DNA of 64,000 nucleotides, from positions 21,764 through 85,763 of the forward strand of contig VZRS01014566.1 in the NCBI GenBank assembly GCA_013398055.1. Reading direction: 5' to 3'. Numbering within the stretch: the first letter of the stretch is position 1; each line of letters begins with the position of its first letter. Of the stretch, positions 45,621-58,795 are shown piece after piece. Source of the DNA: Ifrita kowaldi. Its lineage: Eukaryota > Chordata > Aves > Passeriformes > Cinclosomatidae. The position numbers were made by a program, and so were the translations under genes. The notes below the pieces were generated by a model. The model was not told the origin of the DNA, did no database searches, and saw nothing but the letters and a program-made list of their open reading frames with translations.

Positions 45621-48009
45621 CTCTGTCAGGAGGTAAAGGTGGGTGTGGCTGAGAAATCCCTGTGGGCAAAACAATTCAAACACCCGGTCTGACAGGGAGT
45701 GTGGTGGGTTCTGCATCTGCCCTGCTCCTGCATGGAGCAATTCCCAGGTGAAACCTTACTTCAATAATGCAAGGGCTCCCAGACTCTATCCCAACATCAC
45801 CTGAGGGGTATCACTGCCTCTTTTCCTGCATTTGCTGATTTATTGAGTGGAATTATGAATGGGAATGAGCCAAAGCTGACATCACTTCCAGCAGCTCCTC
45901 ACCAGGGTGTAAAAATTGTTGGCTGTGGACTGTTGTTGACTGAAGGAAGGGGAATTGCCCACCATGGTGGAGCAAGACCCCAGCAGCAAATCCTCACCTC
46001 GGAGGTGGTGAGGTGGAAAGGAGGTGGTGTAGGGTGAGTAGGAATAGAGATGTCTTGGAGCTGTGAGTAGAGAGATGGCTTGGAAGGGTATGAAAGTCTC
46101 CTCAAGAGAAAAGCTGGAAGATTCATCTCTGGAAAACACCAAGTGTGATATCCAGAATGTGAAAGCAATGAGGCGGGCAAAATTCCCACCCTAAAACCCC
46201 CAGCTACACACCTGGCTTCAACCCAAACCCACTCTGCTGTCAGCCCCAGAGGGGCCAGTCTTGCCCTGGAGGAAACCAGTAAAACCAGTGACCCAGCTGT
46301 GCCAGGTGACACCCAGTGGAGATCTGACCCATCTCTGGACTGTGAGCCGGGAAAGGTCCCCTCACTCCTCCTACCACCATGAACTGAAGCAGTGAGGGAC
46401 TGCTGGGCTCCATGCTGGCATATCCCATCCTTGCTCCCGTGGCTCTGCAGGCTGCGAACACGGTGGCAATGCCTCCAGGCAGTTCCCTCTCCTGGATGCT
46501 TCTCCTGTCTGCTGAGTGACAGTGTGGCTCCTCGGGGACCTCGGAAAGCTCAGCCAGAGGTTAGCAGCCACTGTGGTTCACATGAGCCATCGGCCCCATT
46601 GAGAGATAAGGCTCCCCTTGATAACAGGACCTGCCAGAACTGAGCCTCCAGTTTTTCCACCTTTTTGAAGTCTGGCCGGTGAAGTTTTGCAGAACTTTGT
46701 CTTTTTGCCAAAGTAACCAACTTCCAGCTCCAGCCTTTGCCTTCCCTCCTTTTCCCCAGCCTCCTCCCCCTTGCCTTCCCTCTTCCTCCTCACTCCTCCA
46801 AGTGCAGCCTCTCCGTGGGGCTGATAGGGATTCTGGGGGGAGGATGGACACGATGAGGGGGTGATGTCATCTGTTTTTGGCCCCTCAGAGGAGCAAGGGT
46901 TAGACACGTCTGCCTCTACCCAGCCTGGCGCCGGGAGCAACTGGGAGCCTTCCTCTGGCAGCCGCCCCTGCGCCTTATCAGGGGCAGGATGACATCCTGG
47001 GGCCGGGATGCCGGAGCTGCGAGGGAAAGGAGGTGGGGAGCCCCTGAACGTGAGCCCGGGGGAGCCTGGGTGTGCACAGGGATGTGTCTGTGTGTGTGTG
47101 TGAGCTCGCTGGGCGCAGGGAAATCGCTCCCAGCAGGATGGAGCCAGCTATCAGTCGCCGGTGACAGGGAAAGCACCTCTGTGCCAAAGTCCAGACAAGT
47201 CAAGGGTGATGCTGTCACCCAGCTCTGCTCCTGGGAGGGTTTAACCTCTCGGATCCCAGGCAGACAACCTGGAAAATCCACCTGACAAAGGTTAGAAGAT
47301 GCCCCTTGCTGTAAAAGGAGAAAGTCAAGGCAGAGGGAGGGAGACAAATTCATCTGTCCCATACCCAAAGCTCAGGCTCTGGAGTGATCTCAAGCAGAGC
47401 TGGGTACAAATTTACCATGGAAATGGTTTTGGGATGGACCATTGTGTCCTTTTCTTGTTTTGGCAACTTTTTTCCAAGGTGGGATGGAAAATCTTCATTC
47501 TCCATAAAATAGTGATAACGCTAACATCACCCCCTCTTTTCTTCTCTCCCCCAGAAACATGGTTTGATCAGAAAAGTGTGAAATATTTTTGGCTAAATCC
47601 AGGGAAAACTGGCTTCCTATCTCCTACAACACAGCCTTCAGAAGGGAAAAGTCTTGTGGGACACGGGAGCCCAAGGAGAGACACAGTTCCCTACAGCGAC
47701 CGTCTTAAAATATATTTAATTTTGTATTATTTCTTAATGTTAGAAAGAATATTTTTTCCCCCATTCTGATGGAACATCATGCTCACTTTGGAGACTAGTG
47801 CTCTACAGGGAAAGGGAGATTTGGGGAGAGCATCTACAGCCCCTGAGGTTTGGAACAGAAATCTAAACAACCGGTAGGTCTCCTTCCAGCTGGAAAATTT
47901 ACAAAATTGATTTTCTTTTGCTTGGAATAAATAAGGTTTCCTGTGAAAGTTAATCCCAGTTGTTGTAACTAGAGTGAGAAAATAGATACTGACAAACTAG
48001 AAGCACTAT
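45621..48009. other. Intergenic, no gene seen
   Basis: 2.4 kb without a defensin exon or RNA gene. A moderately GC-rich stretch at 46900-47150 ends in a short (GT)n run near 47085-47102; it is not dense enough in CpG to call an island. Confidence 0.45.
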
Positions 48010-48258
48010 AAAATCAGAGGGAGTGGCCCCAAGTTGTGCCAGGTGAGGTTCAGGTTGGACATCAGGAGGAATTTCTTCATGGAAAGGGTGGCCAGGCATT
48101 GGACGGAGCTGCCCAGGGATGTTTGGAGTCCCCATCCCTGGAGGTGTCCAAGGAACATCCAGACTTGGTGACAAGATGGGGATCGGTCACAAGTTGGACT
48201 CAATGGTCTTGGAAGTCTTTTCCAGCCTAAACGATTGTGTGAGTCTGTGTGAAATGCA
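48010..48258 (+). mobile_element. CR1 LINE 3' fragment
   Basis: Plus-strand CR1: 'ggttcaggttggacatcagg', 'atttcttcatggaaagggtg', 'ctcaatggtcttggaagtct', ending 'gattgtgtgagtctgtgtg'. Confidence 0.88.
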
Positions 48259-49883
48259 CCTCTGCCAGCCAAACCCTGGCACATTTTTTTTCCATGAATA
48301 AATTGATGCCCTGTGTGTACATCCTGACAAGGGGACTGGGAAGAAATGCAGCCACTGGCACTGCCCCGTGCTGACCTTGGCTCTCCACATCACCACAAAA
48401 GCCTGGCCGTGGCTTGGCCCCAGCATCTCAGAGGCTGTGTAATAAAGTACACTTTTCTTCTAGGCATAAATAAATGACTTCACCCTTCTGGCGAGCTGCT
48501 CCGGGCTCTTTCAGCAGCTCCACGTGGAAGAACGGCAGCACTGGAGCAGCGCAGCCCCCTCTCCCCACGGAGGGAACACTGGCTGGTGGGGAAGCTCCAA
48601 AACAAACACCGTGGTGAGCAGCTGCTGGGCTGCTCCCCAGCTCGACAGCAAAGCCACCTGAAGCCAAAATCTCAGTTTGTGGCTCTCTGTTTGGAGCCGC
48701 CCCAGGGCGGAGTGGAATTTGGGGAATGTGCAGGGGAATGGCTTTGCACCCCAAACAAGGAGGGTGGATGAGCCCTTTCCCTTCTCCAGCCTCCTCCCCA
48801 GATCACAGCTTGCAGGATCCTTCCCCAAATCCCACAAGCACTCAGGTCTTCTCCCAGGACTATCCCCCCGTGCCCAGGATGGACACGAAAGCTGTCAGGA
48901 GTCTTTATTGTCCAGATCTTCGCATCGTTATCAGCGACTCCCACACACTGGAAGTGAGATATGTGTGACAACATTTTTTCCATCAGAGAGCTTATCATGG
49001 CTGAGAAGAGGGGAAGGGGCTGGGGAGGACGATGGGGAGGAGGAGGAGGGAAGGAGGGGAGGTGCATGGGCACGAACGCCCACCCAGCCCATCCTCCACC
49101 CACCCATGATCCCACATCTATGGAAGAAGGAGAGGAAAAACGGGGTTTTGGAGGAATGTGTTGTCAAAGGAGTTGTGTCAGACCTAAGGCCTCCTGACCC
49201 AGTCGAGCCAGTCCTAAATTCCTCGGGTAAGATCCGAAAACACCCTTCCTGCAAAAGCATCTCTTAATTCATATGGGTGTACGTACAAACGAGGAGACCT
49301 TCTGCAAGGATGTTGGCTGGGCTAGCAGGTCCTCAGGGGGTCTGACCCCGCATTGGTGTCAGGCAGATCCTTCCCAGGGCTGGGGGAAGCTCCAGCCAGC
49401 AGGAAAGGCATTAATGTGGAAAAAATCTCAGCTGTGTCAGACCACAACAGAGCTACTGGGACCCCAGCACTGCATCTGTGGTTGTGAACTGTGAGCTGCA
49501 TCTTGCTGGGTTTTTGCTGTTGCCACTTTTCTCAAGCTCTGGGCCCACAACCCAGGTTTGTAGAGTAGAAGCTGAAGCCTGGCCTTCCAGTCTTCATCTG
49601 GAGGAGATGGAGGGAGCAGAAGTAGGGAATAGTTCTTTAAGACTGGAAGTTCATCCCCAGCCTGGAGGACCTGATGCCACAGTCCTGTGGCACCAAGAAA
49701 CAGCAAAGTTTGTGCTGCAGGAGCTGTGGGGGCAAAACCAAACCTGCAGCTGCATGATGGGAGAATTTTAGGGAACTACAAGACTTGGTGAGTCTTCAGA
49801 TAGAGATCGGGAGCTGGCAGCACTTGCAAGGGCAACACATCCCAGTGAGGTCTGCAGGACAAGCTAAAAATACAGGTGTGATT
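48259..49883. other. Intergenic, no gene seen
   Basis: GC-rich at 48900-49130 with GGA-type purine runs; no gene recognised. Confidence 0.45.
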
Positions 49884-50075
49884 TCACAGAATCATAGAAT
49901 GGTTTGGTTCATCTCATTCCACCCCCTGCCATGGCCAGGGACACCTTCCACTATCCCAGCTTGCTCCAAGCCCCATCCAGCTGGGCCTCGGACACTTCCA
50001 GGGATGGGGAGTCCACAGCTTCTCCGGGCAACCTCATCACCCCTATAGTAAAGAATTTCTTCCTAATTTCAAAGG
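49884..50075 (-). mobile_element. CR1 LINE 3' fragment
   Basis: Minus-strand CR1: 'cacagaatcatagaatggtt', 'ccttccactatcccagcttg', 'cggacacttccagggatggg', 'agaatttcttcctaatttca'. Confidence 0.9.
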
Positions 50076-51254
50076 CTCTGTACATTTGCTCTGGAAATCA
50101 CTACGTTTATTCCAAGTTCATGCATATCCCAAGCTTGCCATTAGCCCCTTTTCTCCCAAAACTCCAGGTTTCTGCTTGGCCCACAGCAGCCACTTCAAAT
50201 GGAACACAGTTGCTGGGATGAAAAACACAGAGATTAAATAATCCCTCCCTCCAGGCTGCTGTTTTCAGGGAAAGCCCAAGAAATGCTGCCCTGGTTTCAC
50301 TTCAAGGTGAGGAGTTTGGCAGTGCTGTCTTGAGACCATGATGAGGTGATTGCCCAAAGGAACCGCCAGCTCTGGAAGCAAAGGTGAAGCTGAGGACCCC
50401 CTTGCTGGCATGGGAACAGCTTTATCTCCCCAAGGAAGACAGTTATGGATTTGCCTGTTAGGATCTGCACCATGAACAGCTAAGGATTTGCATTATGGGC
50501 TCTCCAGGCTGATGTTTCCAAGGATGAGGCTGGATGACAACACAATCCTTCAGTGTGTGATCCACAGCCCAGGGGCAGCCCTATCTGAGCACCAGACAAC
50601 TCCTGACAGAGACCACAAGGAGAGAAAACACATGGGAGGGCAAAAATGTGGATGTTTTGTCTACTCGGGGCTGTGATTAGTTCTGGTAGCTGGGATGGGG
50701 AGGTGGCGGCTGTGCTTTTGTGATTAATGGGAGGTTTCACCATCGGCATCGTCGCTCCCGGGCTGCCCGTTCCCTCGGGAGCTGCTATCTGCTGGGAGAT
50801 GCTGCTTTTCAAGCACAGTTCGTTAGCAGAGTCCCCTGGGGGGTGACAGACTGTGGTGGGTTAAGCACAGGCTGGAAAAGGGGCTCTTGGGTTTTGTGAG
50901 CTGACACGGTGGGGGAGGATCCGAGGTCCTGCTGAGTGTAGGCAGAAGTGATTCTGGCTCGAGCTAATCCAGTTATCAGTCCCCACAACAGCCCTGTCAC
51001 TCACCAGAGTCACGTGGTGAAATACTGCAAAATGCCTTCAGAGACGGGCAGAGTCATCTCACCAGGCATTGCCAGCCACCAGCTGGACAGTCCAGAGGTA
51101 AAAGTGGATCCCAAAATATGTGTGGAGACCTTCTGTGACTAGGGCATGGGACAGAGATGAGTGGGTTTCTCACGGATGATCTGCAGCAATGACTCTCTCG
51201 TCAGCTTTAGATCAAGAAATGAGGTTTGTGGACGAAGGTGGTGCAAAAAAGATG
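50076..51254. other. Intergenic, no gene seen
   Basis: No exon or clear transposon on either strand. Confidence 0.45.
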
Positions 51255-51432
51255 GGGAGAAGCTTTTTAGCTGGGCCTGCTGTGACAGGATAAGGGGTGA
51301 TGGTTTTAAACTAAAGGGGAGTCAATTCAGATTAGATATGAGATGTTTTTGCAATAAGGGTGGTGAGGCCCTGGAACAGGTTGCTGTGGCTGCCCCATCT
51401 CTGGGAGTGTTCAAGGCCAGGTTCTGTTCAAA
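51255..51432 (+). mobile_element. CR1 fragment interrupted by a second CR1
   Basis: Plus-strand CR1 ('gtgatggttttaaactaaag', 'gtggtgaggccctggaacag', 'gggagtgttcaaggccaggt') that breaks off about 15 bp before a minus-strand CR1 end. Confidence 0.88.
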
Positions 51433-51447
51433 TCAGTTTTTTCAGGG

Positions 51448-51945
51448 CTGAGTGGTTTGAGTTGGAAGGGACCTTAAAGCTCTTCCAGCGCCCCCCCCCT
51501 GCCATGGGCAGGGACACCTTCCACTATCCCAGGTTGATCCAAGCCCCGTCCAACCTGGCCTTGGACACTTCCAGCGATCCAGGGGCAGCCACAGCTTCTC
51601 TGGGTAACCTGTGCCAGGGCCTCCCCACCCTCACAGGGAACAATTCCTTCCTATTGTCTAATTTACCCCTACCCTGCTTCAGCTTACGACCATTCCCCCT
51701 TGTCCTGTCCCTCCATCCCTTGTCCCAAGTCCCTCTCCAGCTCTCCTGGAGCCCCTTTAGGCCCTGGAAGGGGCTCTGAGGTCTCCCTGGAGCCTTCTCT
51801 TCTCCAGATGAACACCCCCAGCTCTCCCAGCCTGGCTCCAGAGCAGAGGGGCTCCACCCCTGGGAGCATCTCCGTGGAGTCACTCCAACAGGTCCTTGTT
51901 TGTTCTGCGCTGGTGACCCCAGAGCAGGGTTCAATGTACATCACT
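51448..51945 (-). mobile_element. CR1 LINE fragment
   Basis: 500 bp minus-strand CR1: 'gagtggtttgagttggaagg', 'cactatcccaggttgatcca', 'ttgtcccaagtccctctcca', 'ctccagagcagaggggctcc'. Confidence 0.93.
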
Positions 51946-53011
51946 CACTTCATTCTTTTTTATGTTGGAGAGGAAAAGCGGGGCTGCTCCTCTCTGCAGC
52001 CCATGCACAAACTTCTCACTGAGCTCTCTCTTTCCCTAACTGGGTGCAGTTTGTATCACAGCTGTCCCAGACACCACCTTCTCATATCCCATCCCATGCC
52101 CAGGATGTGTCACCAACCACATCCTGGCCAAGTTTCCTGTGTGCTCGTGGTTGTGCCTCTGAGGCTGGAATTTCAGTTTCCATCCCCAGCACCGTCAGTG
52201 ATGGCTCCTGGATCAGGTCACTGGGGCGATTCTGCTCAGGCTCCTCTGCCCACACCCCTTGTCTGGCAGTGCAGGAGGTTGTTCTGCATCCCATCTCATC
52301 ACAGGGGACACTGGCACCCTCCAGGTCTCCTCAACCTTTGCTGTATCTGAAGGATTGACCTCTTCCCTTCTGGGGTTATCATCTACCAGACCCTCACTGC
52401 TGGCAAGGTACCCTGGCAAGACAGGGGTAATCCTTCCTATCCAGGAGGGAATTAAATTTGTCTGCACTTTTAAATTAGTTGCTTGTTGCTTTTAACGCTG
52501 ACCGGTGAACACGGAGCTAAACAAGCCCTCAGCAAGTTTGGCCATCAGTTCATTCCCAACAGGCTCCCCTGTAGAGAAGAGGTCCCAGAGAAATTATTCT
52601 GAAGGAACACCAGGTTAGGCATCCCTCCATCGCACCCATCTGTGTTTTGGGGAGTGTTCCTCCACGGGTTACAGCCATGACCAGGATGGATCTGGACTGG
52701 GGACTTATCCATGCAAATGTAGAAGAAAGGCAATGTCTTGGAGTAATGACAAGATTTCCACGTGCCACAAGTGTGACCTGCTCCAAGGTGAGAATGTGGA
52801 AGTGATCAGTGCCTGAGGGATCAGCAGAAAGTGGCGGTGTCTGCAGAAATCAGCTGGGAACGCAGCTGTTGTGTTCTGCCACATTAAGATTAAACACCAG
52901 GACACCTGCACAGGGTACCTGAAGCAGGACAAACCTGGGATGTGGACACAAGCCTCTCTCTCTGGTTTGTTTCACCCCAGCAGGATCCAAGGCACTGGTG
53001 CACATCAAGTC
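51946..53011. other. Intergenic, no gene seen
   Basis: No exon, RNA gene or transposon recognised. Confidence 0.45.
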
Positions 53012-53170
53012 ATAGAAACATGGAATCATGGAATCATGGAATCATAGAATCATAGAGTCATGGAACGGCTTGGGTTGGGAGGGACCTTAAAGATCATCTG
53101 GCTCCAAACCCTGCCATGGACAGGGACACCTTCCACTAGACCAGGCTGCTCAGAGCCCCATCCAGCCTCC
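53012..53170 (-). mobile_element. CR1 3' end with expanded tail repeat
   Basis: Minus-strand CR1 whose terminal octamer is repeated about five times (AATCATGG/AATCATAG) at 53020-53052, then 'ggcttgggttgggagggacc' and 'ccttccactagaccaggctg'. Confidence 0.9.
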
Positions 53171-54633
53171 AGGACTGTCCCTGTTCCCAGGATTGTTCCT
53201 CTTTAGGGACAGCTTGCACAAGGCAGTGACTCGGTCTCGCCACAATGGGAAACGGGCCACTAACAGATTAATTAGCAGTCTTCACAACGGGCTAATTACC
53301 ATTTTCCCACAGGGCTGTGCTTGGAGTTTCCCAGCCAGGTATGATCCTGTGGGTGTGTGACAATCCCTGCACACAGATCTGCTGGAGCATCCCCAGCTCC
53401 CACCCTGCTGCAAGGCTCAGACCCATTTCCCAGTACAATGAGAACAATATTTCTGGGCTGCTTTCCTTCCAGCAGCTTCCTCTTGCGGCACGACGTCTGC
53501 TGTGATCTTCATTTCCCTCCTACCCTCCATTATTCCTCAATATTCCTCTTCCAGGTCCTTTTCCTTATCTGCCGCCACTTTCCTGTTTTTCTTCCTTGCT
53601 CAGCACCCTCCAGCCTGCCTGGCTCCTGGACCATCAGCTCCTGTCGAAGGGCTTCCTCCTCCCCTGGCCCATGTCCTCCCAGTGATAGCCCCGAGCATCC
53701 TGGGGGACCATGGGCATCCCGTGGGGTCCCGTCAGGAGAGGGTGGCGGTGCTGACCCCGCACCGAAGGAAACGGCGCCGGGAGGAAACAGCAGCACTGGG
53801 CTCCCAGAATATCTCCACTCAGGGTTACCCCAGGGATGCACAGATAAGCAGAAAAAGGGGGAAGGAGGAGGAGGTCAGGGCTGTTCAGCCGAAATGTTTG
53901 TGTGTCTTCTGGCACAAACACCAGTCTGGGCTTCCCCAGCAGGCGCCAGTGTCGTTTTGGGGGGCAATTGTTTGTTCAGCCTCCGCTCACCTTGGAACGT
54001 GCAGCTCAGCACTGTGATGGCGAGGGAGATGCTCAAGGGCATGGGGAGACAATGTTGGGAGAGCAATTCCCAGGAGAGGATTCCCCCTTTTTGTGGTGTT
54101 TGTTGCCTTGGGTGGGTGCCAATTCAGGGTTAGGACCTCGCTGTGCCCGGTGCTGGAAAGACTCGGGGCTATCCCTTACCCCTCAGATGGGACATACAGG
54201 CACCTGGTGGCAGAGCCCATCCCATGGGACAGCTGCCTGCCGTGTGGGGACTTCCATGGGTGATGGTCACCCTCAGTGGGCCATTCTCAGGAGCTTGTGG
54301 CTCTTGCAAGAACCAGCACATAGAGTTTGTCAGCTACAAGTCCTTGGAGAGGCTGGAGATGCTTGGAAAATGCAGCAAGGCCCCTCTTGATCCTCTGGTG
54401 TTCTGTCAGCCCTCAGACCATGAGGTCCATCCCAAGGTGGGTGACCAGGGGACTCGGCACAGTGGAGGCTGCAGCCAGAAGTCACTACCTCTGTCTCCAT
54501 GCCAGGAACCTCCTGCAGCCTTGGCAGATAAATAAAAGACCCTGGAAGAGGAATATTGAGGAATAATAGGGGGTAGGAGGGAAATGAAGATCACGGTTTC
54601 TCCTACAGCACAGGCATAGCTGGAGATAGTGAC
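53171..54633. other. Intergenic, no gene seen
   Basis: Long overlapping plus-strand frames (53357-54133, 53502-54017) have no recognisable domains or splice structure and are treated as chance. No transposon recognised. Confidence 0.45.
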
Positions 54634-54690
54634 ATTCTATTCTATTCTATTCTATTCTATTCTATTCTATTCTATTCTATTCTATTCTAT
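54634..54690. repeat. (TTCTA)n pentanucleotide microsatellite
   Basis: About 11 perfect copies of TTCTA. Confidence 0.97.
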
Positions 54691-55914
54691 TCCATTAAAT
54701 TCATTCAAATGATTCATGATTCCATGACTGTGCACCACGGCTGTGTGTTGGAACATCTGCCACCCTGTTCCCCGGAGAGGAAGGTCATCTCAAAACTAAA
54801 AAAGGCCCATTCCAATCCAGCTGACTTGTTACCCCATCAGCTGGGGAAAAAAAAAAAACAAAAAACCAAAACAGCTGCCAACTTCCCCTCCAAACCCCAA
54901 GACTTCTCCAAAGTCCCAGGACAGCATAACTTTACACTTAGGTCTCGGTTTAAACACGCGCACGTGACTCTATTGCAATGAGCACGAAGCTGTCTCAGAG
55001 CCAGTTCCCCCCACTCGTCCCAAGCCAAACCTGCTGCCTTCCTCCTGCTATATTTATCAGAAGGGTTTGGCTGGTTGGAAAGTGCTTGGGGAGGCAGCGG
55101 GGGTGGAGCCACCTTGGAAATCAGCCATGGGAGAAAACCTGGAGTCGCCTCCAGCCCCAGGTGGCTGGTTTGAGATGGTCTCACATCCCCCTCGGGGTAA
55201 TTCCAGTGTAAACCTGGGAGGCTGCTCAGCAGATGGTGAATTCCTCGTGCTCTACAGATAATTTGTAAGTCTTTAGCACCCTTGTGCTTGTCCTTGTGTT
55301 GGGGACCTGCTCCCCTCCCAAATCTTCACAATCCTCATCTCCAAACAGAGATTTCCAGGGAGAAATGCTGCCACTTTTCTCCTGCTCAGAAGATTGGTCA
55401 AATCAACTTTTTGTCAGCCTGTCTCTCTTAACCGACAGGGATCGGCACCCTAAACAGGGAGTTCTTACAGATACAAGTGAGATCGGTGCATTTAAGTACC
55501 TAAAAAATCTTTGTCACCCCCACACTCTCCTCACTGTAGCAGTGAGGCCAGAGGAGAACAACACACAGAACCTCTCCCACACCTCCACAGTGAGACAGGA
55601 CAGTGTTTGCTCCTCACTTTTCTGCATCCCCTGGGAAGATCTGTTCGCAGCTGGGAGCCTTGCCCGTGCCAGCCTGGAGGCACTCCCTGAAACCCCTGCA
55701 GCTGCAGATGTTGAGCAAGCTGTGCCAGAGATTCCTGCCGTACTCCACAGCACGTGGGCTGCTCTTGGGCAACCGGGCTTGCAGCAAGACAGGATCAAAC
55801 CTCTTGGACGTAGAGGTTTTATGGTACTCAGCTTCCTCTTCATTCCTGGAGCACACACCCCTGGCATTTCGGGCTCTGAATGTGTTTTATCTTTCTGTGC
55901 CTGGATGCCTCTCT
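54691..55914. other. Intergenic, no gene seen
   Basis: No exon, RNA gene or transposon recognised; an A-rich run near 54847-54870. Confidence 0.45.
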
Positions 55915-56175
55915 GAGCAATCTGTGTCAGGGCCTCACCACCCTCACAGTCAAGAATTGCTCTCTAATATCCCACCTATCCCTGCCCTCTGGCAGTGGGA
56001 AGCCACTCCCTGTGTCCTGTCCCTCCATCCCTTGTCCCAAGTCCCTCTCCAGCTCTCCTGGAGCCCCTTTAGGCCCTGGAAGGGGCTCTGAGGTCTCCCT
56101 GGAGCCTTCTCTTCTCCAGGTGAACACCCCCAGCTCTCCCAGCCTGGCTCCAGAGCAGAGGGGCTCCAGCCTTCA
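55915..56175 (-). mobile_element. CR1 LINE fragment
   Basis: Minus-strand CR1 internal part: 'tgtcagggcctcaccaccct', 'ttgtcccaagtccctctcca', 'ctccagagcagaggggctcc'. It lacks the 3' tail. Confidence 0.92.
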
Positions 56176-58329
56176 GAGTTTAAAATGAGACAGGATGAGA
56201 CAGCCCAGCTCCCTTGAGGTATTCAGGATGGCAATTCCCAAACAGACACGGGATGAGGTGATGGAAATCATCCTCCAGGAATGAGACCTGTTCAACGTGA
56301 CAGGGCCAGGGGCAGGTTTCGTAATTCTGCTGGGGAAGTGACAGCAGGAGCTTCCCAGCTCTGCAGTTTCCTGCTCAGCCAAGGAAATTCGCTCCACACA
56401 TCCCTCTGTAAAACCTTCCCGGACCACGAGATGGCATTAAAAACCAGAGCAGCCTGAAACAGACAGGTTTTCCCTCTGGTCTGGCCTGCTCCAGCAAACC
56501 CATCCCTGCTGCTGGGATGAATGGCACAGCGTGTCTCTTCTTACAGGAATGTCCCTTCTGCCCCAGGAAACCCCCTGTGCAATTCTTTTCTATTAAAATT
56601 AAATTCAATGAACTTCCAATTTTTTCCACATCCCAAACAGGTCTGGGTACCCATCTCATGATTCCCTTGCTGCTGACCCTCAGAAAACCCTCCCAGCACT
56701 TTGCCCTTCCTGCCCCAGCTCCTTACGAATGACCCCAATTTCCAGTCCCACCAGTTCTCCTCCTATATCCATTTCCCTCCTGAGGCTCATGTATAAACAA
56801 AGCAGAGAGCAGGGAAAGGCAGGGTTACCAGGAGAAAGCGGGTCCCGAGCGGCCGGCGGCATGTGACAGACCCTTACACGTCACCGGGAGCCTGGCACGG
56901 TGCCCGATGAGATAACCTTTCCCTGGAGCACCAAAAACGCCCTTTTCCGAAGAATCCTGGGAGGTTTCCCTTCCTGCTAGGAGCCAGCAGCCCTTCTGGC
57001 TTTGCAGGCAGTCAGAGGGTGCCAGCAGCATGAAAAAGTCATTGCAGCAGAGCTCTCCACGGGCCAGCACCGTGGCTTTCCCCATCTGGACTTGCTGTGG
57101 GATGGAGCCTTCAGGCCTCAGTTTCCCTTCTGCAAAGCGGACACTGAAAGTGGCTCTGCAGAGAAATTCTGGTCTCTCCCTGAAGCCAAATTCTGCCCGT
57201 ACCAGACACAGTCTCCATCCCTGTATCACCTTTCTAAGCCAAAAACCACACAGAACAAATAGTTGGGCCTAGGGAATCCCCCCACAAAATTGGCGTGTCA
57301 TGCTGTGAGCAGGAGAGATCCAGAGATGAAGTGACTGACACAAATGAGAGTCTGGGGACCTCTTGGAACAGACAAGGGCAATCACAGCCCTGGTCCTTGG
57401 CCAGCCACGTTGGGAAAGCACCTTCCCAACTCTGTGTTGGGAGGGAAGACTCAGGTGACTGCAGGAGGAGCCAAGAGCCTGTGTGCCCACCTTATTCAGG
57501 CTCTGCTGTGGGCCATGGCCGATCTCCAAGCCTGCAGAGAAAGACCAAATTGTGAAACACTGCCCCAAAAACTGCGCCCAGAGCTCTCCCAGTAAAGCCA
57601 GGATGGCAAAGTTGCTCTGGTTGGAAGGGACTGACACACTGGTCACGTAGAAGAGCAAAGGACACGGACCAGGGGTTTTGCTTTTCCTCTGTACAACACC
57701 CACAGAAAAGTGCTTTAGATGCAAATTCTCACATGTCACTGTCCCTACTTCTCTCTCACTTCTTCTTTTCAGTGGATTTTCTCCTCTGGAGCCAGCTGGC
57801 TTTTTGAAGCAGAAGAGCTGTCCTCATCTGCAGATGTCCCCGTTCTATAGCTGTCATCTGAGCAGGGGGTGACCACAGAGGGGCACAGAGGGGAAGTCAG
57901 GTCCCGTTTTCTGTCACAAGCCAGGATGGATGGACACAGATTGCAGCCGAGTGGCTCAAAAGCACAACCTCAGCAAGTGGTGGAAGCAGGAGGTCAGCAT
58001 CAGGTGACGGGGCAGAGCAGCTGAGTCCTGAGCACTTCCCACCACTCCTGAATTCCCTGGAGGCTGGGGTATGGCAGGAGCAAGAGCAAAGTCAGGCGTG
58101 TACCACAAAGGGAACAGAGGTCACAGCATCTGCCCCAAAGTGTCTGAGCGTGCCTGACCCAGCTGGACACGAGCCAGGTGTGCCCAGGTGGCCAAGAAAG
58201 CCAACGGCACCTGGGCTGTGTGTCCCCAGCACTGGTGTGTCCAGCAGGGCCAGGGCAGTGCCCGTCCCCTGTGCTGGCACTGCTGGGGCACCTCCAGTGC
58301 TGGGGGCAGCTCTGGGACCCTCCTGAGAG
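56176..58329. other. Intergenic, no gene seen
   Basis: 2.1 kb without a recognised gene or transposon. Confidence 0.45.
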
Positions 58330-58795
58330 GAGAGACCTTGAGGGGCTGAAGCGTGTCCAGGGAAGGGAACGGAGCTGGGGAAGGGGCTGGAGCAGCAGGA
58401 GCGGCTGAGGGAGCTGGGAAAGGGGCTCAGCCTGGAGAAAAGGAGGCTCAGGGGGGACCTTGTGGCTCTGCACAACTCCCTGACAGGAGGGGGCTGCCAG
58501 GGGAGGTCAGGCTCTGCTCCCAGGGAACAGGGGCAGGATGAGAGGAAACAGCCTCAAGTTGTACCTGGAGAGGTTTCGATTGGATATTAGGAGTGATTTC
58601 TTCACCAAAAGGGTTCTCCAACCCTGGCACTGCTGCCCAGGGCAGTGCTGGAGTCCCCATCCCTGCAGGGATTTAAAAGCTGTGCGGATGTGGCATTCGG
58701 AGACATGGGGCAGTGGTGGCCTGGGCAGTGCTGGGGCAATTGTTGGACATGGTGATGTCAGAGAGCTTTCCAAACTAAATGATTCTATAACACCC
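58330..58795 (+). mobile_element. CR1 LINE fragment
   Basis: Plus-strand CR1: 'gaagcgtgtccagggaaggg', 'cagcctggagaaaaggaggc', 'ggtttcgattggatattagg', ending 'ccaaactaaatgattctata'. Same subfamily as 34129-34528. Confidence 0.92.

Noticed and set aside
46900..47150. Possible CpG-island promoter
   Set aside because: GC-rich but CpG pairs are sparse, and no conserved first exon is visible on either strand.
50853..51000. 'tgtggtgggtt' start resembling the 5' edge of some avian LTRs
   Set aside because: No TATA box, poly(A) signal or matching 3' edge follows, so it is too short to call an LTR.
51700..52350. 216-codon plus-strand frame
   Set aside because: Its first third is antisense CR1, and the rest shows no recognisable protein feature.
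53357..54133. 258- and 171-codon overlapping plus-strand frames
   Set aside because: Low-complexity Ser/Pro/Gly composition, no domain, no splice structure, and open in several frames at once, as expected of GC-rich noncoding DNA.
55284..55916. 210-codon plus-strand frame
   Set aside because: No recognisable motif, and its end runs into the edge of a CR1 copy.
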